DNA of 64,000 nucleotides from Duganella dendranthematis (lineage in GTDB: Bacteria; Pseudomonadota; Gammaproteobacteria; Burkholderiales; Burkholderiaceae_D): positions 2,790,001-2,854,000 of the forward strand of contig NZ_CP051684.1 in NCBI RefSeq assembly GCF_012849375.1. The letters run 5' to 3'. Positions 19,901 to 26,964 of the stretch are shown one piece after another. Positions within the stretch are counted from its first letter, which is position 1, and each line of letters begins with the position of its first letter. A program made the translations under genes and the position numbers. Below the pieces are notes generated by a model, which had not been told where the DNA came from, did not search any database, and saw only the letters and a program-made list of their open reading frames with translations.

Positions 19901-22690
19901 CGCCTGAAAGGGCTGGTGGTCGATCTGGTGATCTGGTACGAAGACCAATCCGGCTACCGCCAAGCGCTGCACGACCAGATCATGGGCCTGATCGCGTCCG
20001 GCATCGACGCCCAGGCGATCGACCGTCCGGGCGGCATTTTCGTGCGCCTGATGGACCAGATTCCGAACGAAGACCGGGTGCTGATGCAGTCGGTGGCGCG
20101 CGTCATCATCAGTGACTCGCGCGGTTCGCTGGCTGAACAGATCAAGCGGCCGACGCCGCCGACGCTGCGCATGCCGCCACTGCTGGCGGACAATCGCGGC
20201 GAGTACGCGGACGCCGGTCCGGTCACCCATCCGGCGCGTGGCCTGATCCTGGAAAACGGCACCGGCGGCTTTACCCCGGACGGCCGCGAGTACGTGATCA
20301 CCACCAGCAACGCCCAGCGTACGCCGGCGCCGTGGTCCAACGTGCTGGCCAATCCGCAGTTCGGCACCGTGATCTCGGAAAGCGGCCAGGCCTACACCTG
20401 GCACGAGAACGCGCATGAATACCGCATCACGCCGTGGGACAACGATCCGGTCAGCGACAGCAGCGGCGAAGCGTTCTACCTGCGCGATGAACAGAGCGGC
20501 CAGTTCTGGTCGCCGACGGCGCTGCCGGCGCGCGGCAATGGCGACTACATTACGCGCCACGGCTTCGGCTACAGCGTGTTTGAACATATCGAGGCCGGCA
20601 TCTACACCGAGATGACCACCTTCGTCGCGCTCGACGCGCCGATCAAGTACACGGTGCTGAAAGTGCGCAACGACTCGCTGGTGCAGCGCCGCCTGTCGGC
20701 CTTCGGTTACGTGGAATGGGTGCTGGGCGATATGCGCTCCAAGTCGGGCATGCACATCGTCACCGAGGCCGATCCGGTCAGCGGTGCGCTGTTCGCCAAG
20801 AACCCGTACAACACGGAGTTCAGCGGCCGCGTGGCCTTCTTCAATTGCGACGCTACGCTGCGCAGCATCACCGCCGACCGCACGGAGTTCATGGGCCGTA
20901 ACGGCACGCTGGCGGCACCGGCTGCGCTGCGCCGTTCTCGCCTGTCCGGCAAGATCGGCGCCGGGCTGGATGCCTGTGCAGCGATTCAGGCGCCATTCGA
21001 CCTGCTGCCTGGCCAGGAGCGCGAGATCGTGTTTGTGCTGGGTGTGGCCGGCCGCCGCAACGCCGACGCCAGCAGCCTGGTACAGAAACACCGCAGTGCC
21101 GAAGCGGCGCACGAAGCGCTGCGCGCGGTGCATGCGCATTGGGAGAAAACGCTGGGCGCCGTGCGCATCGAAACGCCGGAGCCGGAGCTGGACGTCATCG
21201 CCAACGGTTGGCTGATGTACCAGACCATCGCTTGCCGCATCTGGGCACGCAGCGGCTACTACCAGTCGGGCGGCGCGTTCGGCTTCCGCGACCAGCTGCA
21301 GGATGCGATGGCCACCATTCACACCCAGCCGCAACTGCTGCGCGATCAGCTGATGCTGTGCGCGGCCCACCAGTTCCTGGAAGGCGATGTGCAGCACTGG
21401 TGGCATCCGCCGTCGGACCGTGGCGTGCGCACGCACTGCTCGGACGATTATCTGTGGCTGCCGCTGGGCGCCTGGCGCTATGTCGCCAGCACCGGGGACA
21501 TGAGCATCCTCGATGAGATGGCGCCATATCTGGAAGGCCGCGCGGTCAAGCCGGAAGAGGATTCGTACTACGACATGCCGGCCCGCTCCAGCGAGCAGGG
21601 CACGCTGTACGATCACTGCCAGCGCGCGATCCGCAACGGCTTGCGCTTCGGCGTCAATGGCTTGCCGCTGATCGGTTCCTGCGACTGGAACGACGGCATG
21701 GATAAAGTCGGCGAGCATGGCAAAGGGGAGAGCGTGTGGTTGGCCTTCTTCCTGTGCGAAGTGCTGAAACGCTTCGCCGAGGTGGCCGATATGCGCAACG
21801 ATACGGCGTTCGCCGCCGAGTGCCGCGAACAGGCGCGCCGCGTCGCCGCCAACGTCGAGCAGAATGCATGGGACGGCGAATGGTATCGCCGCGCCTACTT
21901 CGACGACGGTACGCCGCTCGGTTCCCACACCAACGAGGAATGCCAGATCGATTCGATTTCGCAAAGCTGGGGCGTGCTGTCCGGCTCCGCCGATCCGGTG
22001 CGGGTGCGCGGGGCGATGGAGCAGGTCAACCAGCGACTGGTGCGCCGCGATTCGGGCATCATCCAGCTGCTCGATCCGCCGTTCGACAAGGCCGGGCCGA
22101 ATCCGGGCTATATCCGCGGCTACGTGCCGGGCGTGCGCGAAAACGGCGGTCAGTACACCCACGCCGCAATCTGGACCGCGATGGCCTTCGCGCGCCTGGG
22201 CGACAACGAACGGGCATGGGAACTGGCGCGCATGATCAATCCGGTCATGCACGGTCGCACGCCGGAAGACACCGCGATCTACAAGGTGGAACCGTATGTG
22301 GTGACGGCCGACGTGTACGCTGTGGCGCCGCATGTGGGACGTGGCGGCTGGAGTTGGTACACCGGTTCGTCCGGCTGGATGTATCGTTTGATACTGGAGT
22401 CGCTGCTGGGCCTCACGCGCACGGCCAACCATCTGAAGCTGGAGCCGCGCATGCCGGAGAACTGGACCACGTTCACGCTGACGTATCGCTACGCCAGCGC
22501 CACCTACGAGATCCGCGTCAACAAAGGCGCGACCTCCGCGCCGATCATGTCGGTGGACGGCGTGCCGCAGCCCGATGGCTTGATCGCGTTGCAGGACAGC
22601 GGCCGCACGCACCGCGTTGAGTTGCTGGTGCCGGCGGGAGCGCCGCCGGCCACTGCGATGTTAAACGCCCAGGGAGGCGCCGGCGCCTAA
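13922..22690 (+). CDS. ndvB: Cyclic beta-1,2-glucan synthase
   Basis: 2922 residues, near the roughly 2870 of Rhizobium and Brucella enzymes. The TTG at 13922 has GAGG 6 bp upstream; an in-frame ATG at 13952 is the alternative. An N-terminal soluble region is followed by membrane helices (about 421-480). A GT84 glycosyltransferase domain comes next, with the D-x-D motif at 640-642 in TLDTDTQLPR, then more helices (about 830-1000). A glycoamylase-like region with GISESGYNTVDASLNYQY comes next, near 1455. Two beta-sandwich segments and a GH94 phosphorylase domain with DWND at 2588-2591 complete the protein. It polymerises UDP-glucose, trims the chain and cyclises it for export to the periplasm. 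The gene stands alone; no ndvA/chvA exporter is adjacent. It overlaps the convergent exporter gene by 30 bp. Confidence 0.93.
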   Translation: MNKSNPILPEMTLGFRESQSGSLVSEDDDEDLPLRAELFSAAQMAAHGKTLAQHHELSKRGGRDRLLSRLTENAAVIDSTCDELTAAIKAGRQITPASEWLLDNFYLIEEQIRIARRHLPKDYSKELPRLGKGAPDGCPRVYKIALEIISHGDGRVDPESLCRFVDAYQEVATLKLGELWAIPIMLRLALIENLRRVAARVADNRAQRDLANTWADQMTEIADKNPSGLILMVADMARSNPPITSAFVAELARRLQGQSPALTLALTWITHRLAEIGQTIEQQIQTEIQQQAAEQVSIANSIGSLRFLGTMDWQEFVETMSKVEQTLRQDPADIYGKMEFATRDQYRHSIEKIAKRSRFTEEEVAQQALALAMAHHGTGDSRHGHVGFYLIGGGLAALEKQTQMRRPWNEAMQQTSSASPLTSYLGAIAAISLVSTALLLERASFYGVHGFVLFALGVLALLGSSHLALNLVNWVATLVTHPRPLPRMDFKDGIPSDARAVVVVPTLVYSKENIDDLFEQMEVRFLANRDPNLTFCLLTDFADARSEKMPNDDALTEQMKRCTAHLNHKYANGSPHAPFLLLHRPRMWNPQEGVWMGYERKRGKLEDLNAFLRGGARDKFSLVVGDTTELESIRYVITLDTDTQLPRDAAKEFIATMQHPLNRPRVDLQRGRVTEGYGILQPRVAVALPSENASRYEKLCGGEPGIDPYTRTVSDVYQDVFFEGSFIGKGIYDIDVFQQVLGGRLPENKILSHDLLEGCYIRAGLLSDAQLYEAYPAQYGDDVSRRQRWIRGDWQLIGWLAGRVPSGRGKRERNPLSLLSRWKLFDNLRRSLTAPALVLSLITAWRWLPDPWMWTGAVLTVIFLPPLVSMVYDLCRRPRDTLWSQHIRASLRRSGLHFSHAILMLAFLPYEAYFSVDAILRSLWRSFVSHRKLLEWRASTLARQADGTVSTWRTMWFAPVLSLFVGGALLGWHPSSLPPASLFLLAWLVAPAIADWISRPIERKAAQLSAEQTLFLNKLARRTWAYFERFVGQEDNWLPPDNMQEHPVQVIAHRTSPTNIGMALLANLTATDFGYITVSQLMARTANTLDTMDQLERHQGHFYNWYDTLTLKPLHPMYVSTVDSGNLAGHLLTMAPGLTGLYDEPVLGKQIVDGIATTARVLQETLADAGIAAGATATGAAITSAVAADAIDALLAALTPAPDAGNLQELYGWLTRVSAAADEFHPHAVTHSEAAAMWAESLVQQCRAALDELAALTPWAALSPDAIFDTSMTRMPTLRELAALARSTASIAINDLAPDERDRQQRLAALFEQGSTAAHERMRALADLALRCGAFAQMEYGFLFNPTTNLLAIGYNVSDRRLDASYYDLLASEVRLASFVAIAQGQLPQEHWFALGRQLCIVAGKPVLLSWSGSMFEYLMPLLVMPNYPSTLLDQTYNSVIDAQIDYGKQRNVPWGISESGYNTVDASLNYQYRAFGVPGLGLKRGLADDLVIAPYASMMGLMVQPEASCANLQKMAELGYMGRYGFYEAIDYTASRLPRGQSAAVIRSFMVHHQGMGFLSLSYLLHDRPMQRRFESDPLLQSTLLVLQERSPQVGAFYSNTTEMAAIRTTAPEQSMPMRVLTQHSTPVPETQLLSNGRYHVMVTNSGGSYSRWKDLAVTRWREDSTRDNWGNFCYVRDVEDGEFWSTTYQPTLVEPRKHEVIFSEGRAEFRRSDRHIDLYTEIVVSPEDDIELRRTRITNKSDRVRTIEVTSYAEVVMAPAAADNAHPAFSKLFVQTEILPQERAILCTRRPRGAHETPPWMMHSMMVHDAPVVNVSYETDRSRFIGRGNTMAAPSAMLNKGPLSGGEGSVLDPVVAIRYTITLKPDQFATVDIVTGMTEQRDVALHLIDKYQDRHLADRVFELAWTHSQVVLRQLNASEADGQLYGRLANSVIYPNAGLRAEAATLIKNQRGQSGLWAYAISGDLPIVLMQIKDPSNIELARQMVQAHAYWRLKGLVVDLVIWYEDQSGYRQALHDQIMGLIASGIDAQAIDRPGGIFVRLMDQIPNEDRVLMQSVARVIISDSRGSLAEQIKRPTPPTLRMPPLLADNRGEYADAGPVTHPARGLILENGTGGFTPDGREYVITTSNAQRTPAPWSNVLANPQFGTVISESGQAYTWHENAHEYRITPWDNDPVSDSSGEAFYLRDEQSGQFWSPTALPARGNGDYITRHGFGYSVFEHIEAGIYTEMTTFVALDAPIKYTVLKVRNDSLVQRRLSAFGYVEWVLGDMRSKSGMHIVTEADPVSGALFAKNPYNTEFSGRVAFFNCDATLRSITADRTEFMGRNGTLAAPAALRRSRLSGKIGAGLDACAAIQAPFDLLPGQEREIVFVLGVAGRRNADASSLVQKHRSAEAAHEALRAVHAHWEKTLGAVRIETPEPELDVIANGWLMYQTIACRIWARSGYYQSGGAFGFRDQLQDAMATIHTQPQLLRDQLMLCAAHQFLEGDVQHWWHPPSDRGVRTHCSDDYLWLPLGAWRYVASTGDMSILDEMAPYLEGRAVKPEEDSYYDMPARSSEQGTLYDHCQRAIRNGLRFGVNGLPLIGSCDWNDGMDKVGEHGKGESVWLAFFLCEVLKRFAEVADMRNDTAFAAECREQARRVAANVEQNAWDGEWYRRAYFDDGTPLGSHTNEECQIDSISQSWGVLSGSADPVRVRGAMEQVNQRLVRRDSGIIQLLDPPFDKAGPNPGYIRGYVPGVRENGGQYTHAAIWTAMAFARLGDNERAWELARMINPVMHGRTPEDTAIYKVEPYVVTADVYAVAPHVGRGGWSWYTGSSGWMYRLILESLLGLTRTANHLKLEPRMPENWTTFTLTYRYASATYEIRVNKGATSAPIMSVDGVPQPDGLIALQDSGRTHRVELLVPAGAPPATAMLNAQGGAGA

Positions 22691-23236
22691 CAGCGTCGCC
22701 ACGCCCAGCACCGCGAAGATCACGGCAGCGATGCCGTGAACCAGCTTGAGCGAGATCTTGTTGGCGATCCTGTCGCCGAAGTAGACCGCAGGGACGTTGG
22801 CCAGCATCATGCCCAGCGTGGTGCCGCATACCACGGCAACCATGCTGTGGTAGCGGGCCGCTAGCGCCACGGTGGCCACCTGCGTCTTGTCGCCCATTTC
22901 GGCCAGGAAGAAGGCGATCAGCGTGGTCAGGAACACGCCGTATTTCGCCAGCTTGGCGTCTTCCTCATCCAGCTTGTCCGGCACCAGCGTCCATGCGGCC
23001 ATCGCGAGGAAGGACGCGCCCAGCACCCAGCGTAGCAACTCCGGTCCCAGCATGCTGGTGATCCAGGTGCCGATGGCGGCGGCGAAGGCGTGGTTGGCGA
23101 TGGTCGCGACCAGGATCGCGGCAACGATAGGCAGGGGACGGCGGAACCTGGCGGCGAGTACAAAAGCGAGGAGCTGGGTTTTGTCGCCGATTTCTGCGAG
23201 GGCGACAATGCCGGTAGAGACGAAGAATGCTTCCAT
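22661..23236 (-). CDS. TMEM165/GDT1 (UPF0016) family manganese exporter
   Basis: 191 residues from the ATG at 23236, which fits the family's usual MEAF start; a TTG 12 codons upstream is possible. Two halves each carry the signature E-x-G-D-K-T: EIGDKTQLLAFVLAARF near residue 15 and EMGDKTQVATVALAARY near residue 110. About six membrane helices are present. Family members export Mn2+ or Ca2+ from the cytoplasm. The upstream yybP-ykoY riboswitch on the same strand directly supports a manganese role here. No Shine-Dalgarno is obvious before the ATG, which suits control at the RNA level. It is convergent with the glucan synthase gene. Confidence 0.92.
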   Translation of the reverse strand: MEAFFVSTGIVALAEIGDKTQLLAFVLAARFRRPLPIVAAILVATIANHAFAAAIGTWITSMLGPELLRWVLGASFLAMAAWTLVPDKLDEEDAKLAKYGVFLTTLIAFFLAEMGDKTQVATVALAARYHSMVAVVCGTTLGMMLANVPAVYFGDRIANKISLKLVHGIAAVIFAVLGVATLLGAGASLGV

Positions 23237-23315
23237 GATGAGTAAGGTACGCGGGCCGGAACGGTTAACCAATGATCCAGGCGCGGCTCCGGCCCATCAC
23301 GGCCGCCCCAAGGAT

Positions 23316-23430
23316 CATGGTCTCGCCAAGCCGGTGCTATTTGCACGGCCACCTGCGCCACGGTCTGCGGACCGATTATGTTGACACAGGTTCTTGCACC
23401 GGGCGGCGCAAGCCGACTACTCCCCACTAA
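23316..23430 (-). ncRNA. yybP-ykoY manganese riboswitch
   Basis: Read on the minus strand, the leader has the two conserved internal-loop strands of this class: GGGGAGTAG (23425-23417) and GGCGAGACC (23327-23319). Between them is an 8-bp hairpin with arms CTTGCGCC and GGTGCAAG. The characteristic GTCAACATAATCGG linker and further short helices follow. This family binds Mn2+ and turns on Mn export genes. Its position before a UPF0016 exporter gene is the classic arrangement. Boundaries are approximate. Confidence 0.9.
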
Positions 23431-23511
23431 CGGCGCGGATTTTAACACATGGCAGAAACATGCCTATGGTATTCTGCTTCGCGCTGAAGATAACATTGAA
23501 AGTATCGCCAC

Positions 23512-25353
23512 ATGATCAAGAAGACCATTGCCGCACTCGTGCTGACCGCATGCATGTCGCTCTCCGCTCACGCCGATCCGTTGAGCTATGCCCGCTACGA
23601 CCAGGTCCGCACCACCGATCTGCACCTGGACCTGAAAGCGGATTTCAGCCACAAGATCCTGTCCGGCTACGCCGAACTGTCGCTCAACTGGATCGACAAG
23701 TCGGCCCGCACGCTGGTGCTGGATACCAATGAACTCAACATCGCCAAGGTGCAGGTGCTGGCCGCCGATGGCCGCTGGACCGCCGCCTCCTTCATGCTCG
23801 ACAAGCTGGATGTGGAGAAGGGCCGCGCGCTGCGCATCGCCCTTCCGTTCCAGCCGCAGAAAGTGCGCATCTACTACCGCACCGCGCCGTCGGCCACCGC
23901 GCTGCAATGGCTGACGCCTGAGCAGACCATGTCCGGCAAGCGTCCGTTCATGTTCAGCCAATCGGAAACCATCAACGCCCGTTCGTGGGCGCCGGTGCAG
24001 GACACGCCGGCGGTGCGCTTCACCTACAGCGCCCGCGTGGAAGCGCCGTCCGGCATGCGCGTGGTGATGAGCGCCGAGAACGACCAGCAAGCCACCGGCG
24101 CCGGCGGCTGGAAGTTCAAGATGACGCAGCCGATTCCATCCTACCTGCTGGCCATCGCCATCGGCGAGATCGACGTGCGCAACGTCGGTCCGCGTTCGGC
24201 GGTGTACGCCGAGCCGCAGCGCATCGAAGCTGCCGCCAGTGAAATGGCCGACACCGAAAAAATGATCGCCGCCGCTGAAGGCCTGTATGGCCCGTACCGG
24301 TGGGAGCGTTACGACATGATCGTGCTGCCGCCATCGTTCCCGATCGGCGGCATGGAAAATCCGCGCCTGACGTTCGTCACGCCGACCATGATCGCGGGCG
24401 ACAAGAGCCTGGTCGACCTGATCGCGCACGAACTGGCGCACTCGTGGTCCGGCAACCTGGTGACCAACGCCTCGTGGAAGCACTTCTGGCTTAACGAAGG
24501 CTTCACCACCTACGTCACCACCCGCATCGTGGAAAAACTGTACGGCGAAGAAGTGGCGGAGATGAACCTGCAAGTGGAGCAGGAAGAAGCGATTGCGTCG
24601 CTGGCCGGCATCCCGGCCGCCAAGCAGGCTTTGATATCGCGCGATCCGGACACCAGCGCCGCCAGCTATACCGACACTGGCCTGGTATATCCGAAAGGCG
24701 CGTGGTTGCTGCGCACCCTGGAGCAGCGCGCCGGCCGCGACGTGTTCGATCCCTTCCTGCGCGGCTGGTTCGACCAGCATGCCTTCCAGTCCGCCACCAC
24801 CGGCGAATTTGTCGACTACCTGAAGAAAAACCTGCTGGACGCGCATCCGGAAATTATGTCGCAATCCGAGCTGGATGAGTGGCTGTATGGTCCCGGCATT
24901 CCGGCCAGCGCCAAGCGCGCCGCCTCGCCACGCCTGGCCGCGCTGGATACGCAGCGCACCGCGTGGCTGAAAGGCGAATTCCCGACTGCCGACCTGCCGG
25001 CCAAAAACTGGATCGCGCTGGAGTGGATGCACTTCCTGAACGATATCGACGGCAAGGCCACGGCAGCGCAGATGCAGGAGCTGGACCAGACCTTCGGCCT
25101 GGGTAAAACCGGCAACAACGAAATCGCCTTCCGCTTCTTCCTGGCGTCGGTGCATGCCGGTTACAACGTGCGCGAGCCGTTGAATAAATTCCTGATGAGC
25201 GTCGGCCGCCAGAAGTTTGTGGTGCCGCTGTACACCGCGTTGCTGAAGAACCCTAACGAGAAAGACTGGGCCAAGGGCGTGTACGCCAAGGCGCGTTCGC
25301 ACTATCATCCGGTCACCCAGACCTCCGTCGACAAGGCATTTAAAAAGCAATGA
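23512..25353 (+). CDS. Exported M1 family aminopeptidase
   Basis: 613 residues. An N-terminal signal peptide (MIKKTIAALVLTACMSLSAHA) precedes the M1 beta-sandwich domain. The GGMENP exopeptidase motif is near residue 280. The zinc site HELAH has ligands H306 and H310, with E307 catalytic, and the third ligand is E329 in LNEGF. The C-terminal region resembles the leukotriene A4 hydrolase-type helical domain. It should cleave N-terminal residues from peptides in the periplasm. The stop overlaps the next start as ATGA, so the serine hydrolase gene is translationally coupled to it. Confidence 0.93.
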   Translation: MIKKTIAALVLTACMSLSAHADPLSYARYDQVRTTDLHLDLKADFSHKILSGYAELSLNWIDKSARTLVLDTNELNIAKVQVLAADGRWTAASFMLDKLDVEKGRALRIALPFQPQKVRIYYRTAPSATALQWLTPEQTMSGKRPFMFSQSETINARSWAPVQDTPAVRFTYSARVEAPSGMRVVMSAENDQQATGAGGWKFKMTQPIPSYLLAIAIGEIDVRNVGPRSAVYAEPQRIEAAASEMADTEKMIAAAEGLYGPYRWERYDMIVLPPSFPIGGMENPRLTFVTPTMIAGDKSLVDLIAHELAHSWSGNLVTNASWKHFWLNEGFTTYVTTRIVEKLYGEEVAEMNLQVEQEEAIASLAGIPAAKQALISRDPDTSAASYTDTGLVYPKGAWLLRTLEQRAGRDVFDPFLRGWFDQHAFQSATTGEFVDYLKKNLLDAHPEIMSQSELDEWLYGPGIPASAKRAASPRLAALDTQRTAWLKGEFPTADLPAKNWIALEWMHFLNDIDGKATAAQMQELDQTFGLGKTGNNEIAFRFFLASVHAGYNVREPLNKFLMSVGRQKFVVPLYTALLKNPNEKDWAKGVYAKARSHYHPVTQTSVDKAFKKQ

Positions 25354-26963
25354 AGATGATCCGACCTTTTGCAACCGCTGCGCTGACGCTGGCGGTGTGG
25401 GGCGCGCTGTCCGGCGCGCCTGTTATGGCGGCGCCGGTGACGGCGCCCGATACTACCGCCGCAGTGACGGCGTCGCTGGGCGATGACGTCAGCCGCGCGC
25501 TGAAGACTTTCCAGGTGCCGGGCATGGCGATTGCCATCGTCAAGGATGGCAAGGTGGTGGTGGCCCAGGGCTTCGGCGTGCGCAAGCTGGGCGATCCAAC
25601 GCCGGTGGACGGCAAGACGCTGTTTGAAGTGGCTTCCAATTCCAAGGCCTTCACCGCCGCCACGCTGGCGATGCTGGTCGATGAAGGCAAGATCGCCTGG
25701 AACGATCCGGTCACCAAGCACCTGCCGGGCTTTCAGATGTACGACTCGTACGTCACCGGCCAGATGACGGTGCGCGACCTGCTGACCCATCGCAGCGGCC
25801 TCGGTCTCGGCGCCGGCGATTTGCTGTGGTGGCCAAGCACCCAGTTCAGCACCGACGAAATCATCGAGCGGCTGCGTTACGTCAAGCCGGCCACCAGCTT
25901 CCGCGCCAGCTACGCCTATGACAACCTGCTGTACATCGTGGCCGGCAAGATCATCGCCGCCAAGACCGGCAAGCCGTGGGGCGAGGCGGTGCAGGAGCGC
26001 ATCCTGACGCCGCTGGGCATGAGCGACACCAAGACCAGCGTGGCCGACATGCTGGCCACCAGTGACTACTCGGCGCCGCACAGCAAGATCCACGACAAGA
26101 TCTCGGTGGTGAAGCCGATGCCGGTGCCGAATGCGGTCGGCGCGGTGGGCATTAACACCAGCGCCGAAGACATCGCGCGCTGGATGAACCTCCTGCTCAA
26201 ACAGGGCAAGACGCCAGACGGCAAGCAACTGATCAGCGCCAAACAGGTCGCCGAATTGTGGAGCGAGCAGACGCCGATGCCGATCAGGGATCCGAAGCCG
26301 GCGCTGGCGGCCACCAAGCCCAACTTCCTGTCGTATGGCCTGGGCTTCCAGCTGCGCGACTACAGGGGGCACAAAATCGCCATGCACGGCGGCGCGTTGC
26401 AAGGCTTTTATTCGACGGTGCTGATGGTGCCGGACCAAGAGCTGGGCATCGCCATCCTGACCAATGCGGAGAACAGCCCGGCCATGGCCTCGCTGTACTA
26501 CACGATACTGGACACGTTCCTGGATGTGCCGGTGAAGACCGACTGGATCGGGCTGTACGCCGACCAGGAAGCGGCCGCGCACAAGGAGGAACTGGAGCGT
26601 CAGGGCAAAGAGCACAAGGCGCGCGCGGCCGCCTCGAAACCGTCGCTGCCGCTGGCGGCCTACGACGGCGAGTATGAGGATGCATGGTACGGCAAGGCCA
26701 GCATCCACGAGGAGGGCGGCAAGCGCATCATGCGTTTCGAGCGCACGCCGGACCTGAGCGGGGAACTGGAGCACTTCCAGCACGACACCTTCATCGTGCG
26801 CTGGAAGGAACGCAACTTCAACGCCGACGCCTATGTGACGTTTGCGCTGAATCCGGACGGCAGCATCGAGCGCATGAAGATGGCGCCGATTTCCACCGAA
26901 ACGGACTTCAGCTACGACTTCCGCGATCTGACCTTTACCCCGGTGAAGACGGCGAAGAAATAA
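25350..26963 (+). CDS. Exported serine hydrolase, beta-lactamase/ClpP-independent class C type
   Basis: 537 residues. A signal peptide (about 1-26) precedes a class C beta-lactamase/penicillin-binding-type serine hydrolase domain. The nucleophile is S96 with K99 in SNSK, followed by a YxN-type motif in SYAYDN near residue 190 and an HGG motif (MHGGALQGF) near residue 348. The C-terminal 120 residues form a DUF3471-like beta domain. These proteins are usually peptidases or esterases, not resistance enzymes. The gene starts inside the stop of the M1 peptidase gene, so the pair probably works together on periplasmic peptides. A second ATG lies two codons downstream. Confidence 0.88.
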   Translation: MKMIRPFATAALTLAVWGALSGAPVMAAPVTAPDTTAAVTASLGDDVSRALKTFQVPGMAIAIVKDGKVVVAQGFGVRKLGDPTPVDGKTLFEVASNSKAFTAATLAMLVDEGKIAWNDPVTKHLPGFQMYDSYVTGQMTVRDLLTHRSGLGLGAGDLLWWPSTQFSTDEIIERLRYVKPATSFRASYAYDNLLYIVAGKIIAAKTGKPWGEAVQERILTPLGMSDTKTSVADMLATSDYSAPHSKIHDKISVVKPMPVPNAVGAVGINTSAEDIARWMNLLLKQGKTPDGKQLISAKQVAELWSEQTPMPIRDPKPALAATKPNFLSYGLGFQLRDYRGHKIAMHGGALQGFYSTVLMVPDQELGIAILTNAENSPAMASLYYTILDTFLDVPVKTDWIGLYADQEAAAHKEELERQGKEHKARAAASKPSLPLAAYDGEYEDAWYGKASIHEEGGKRIMRFERTPDLSGELEHFQHDTFIVRWKERNFNADAYVTFALNPDGSIERMKMAPISTETDFSYDFRDLTFTPVKTAKK

Positions 26964-26964
26964 T

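Noticed and set aside
16589..22612. 2007-codon minus-strand frame, and a second at 13973-16579
   Set aside because: Antisense shadows of the cyclic glucan synthase; composition is Arg, His, Ala and Gln rich and shows no family motif.
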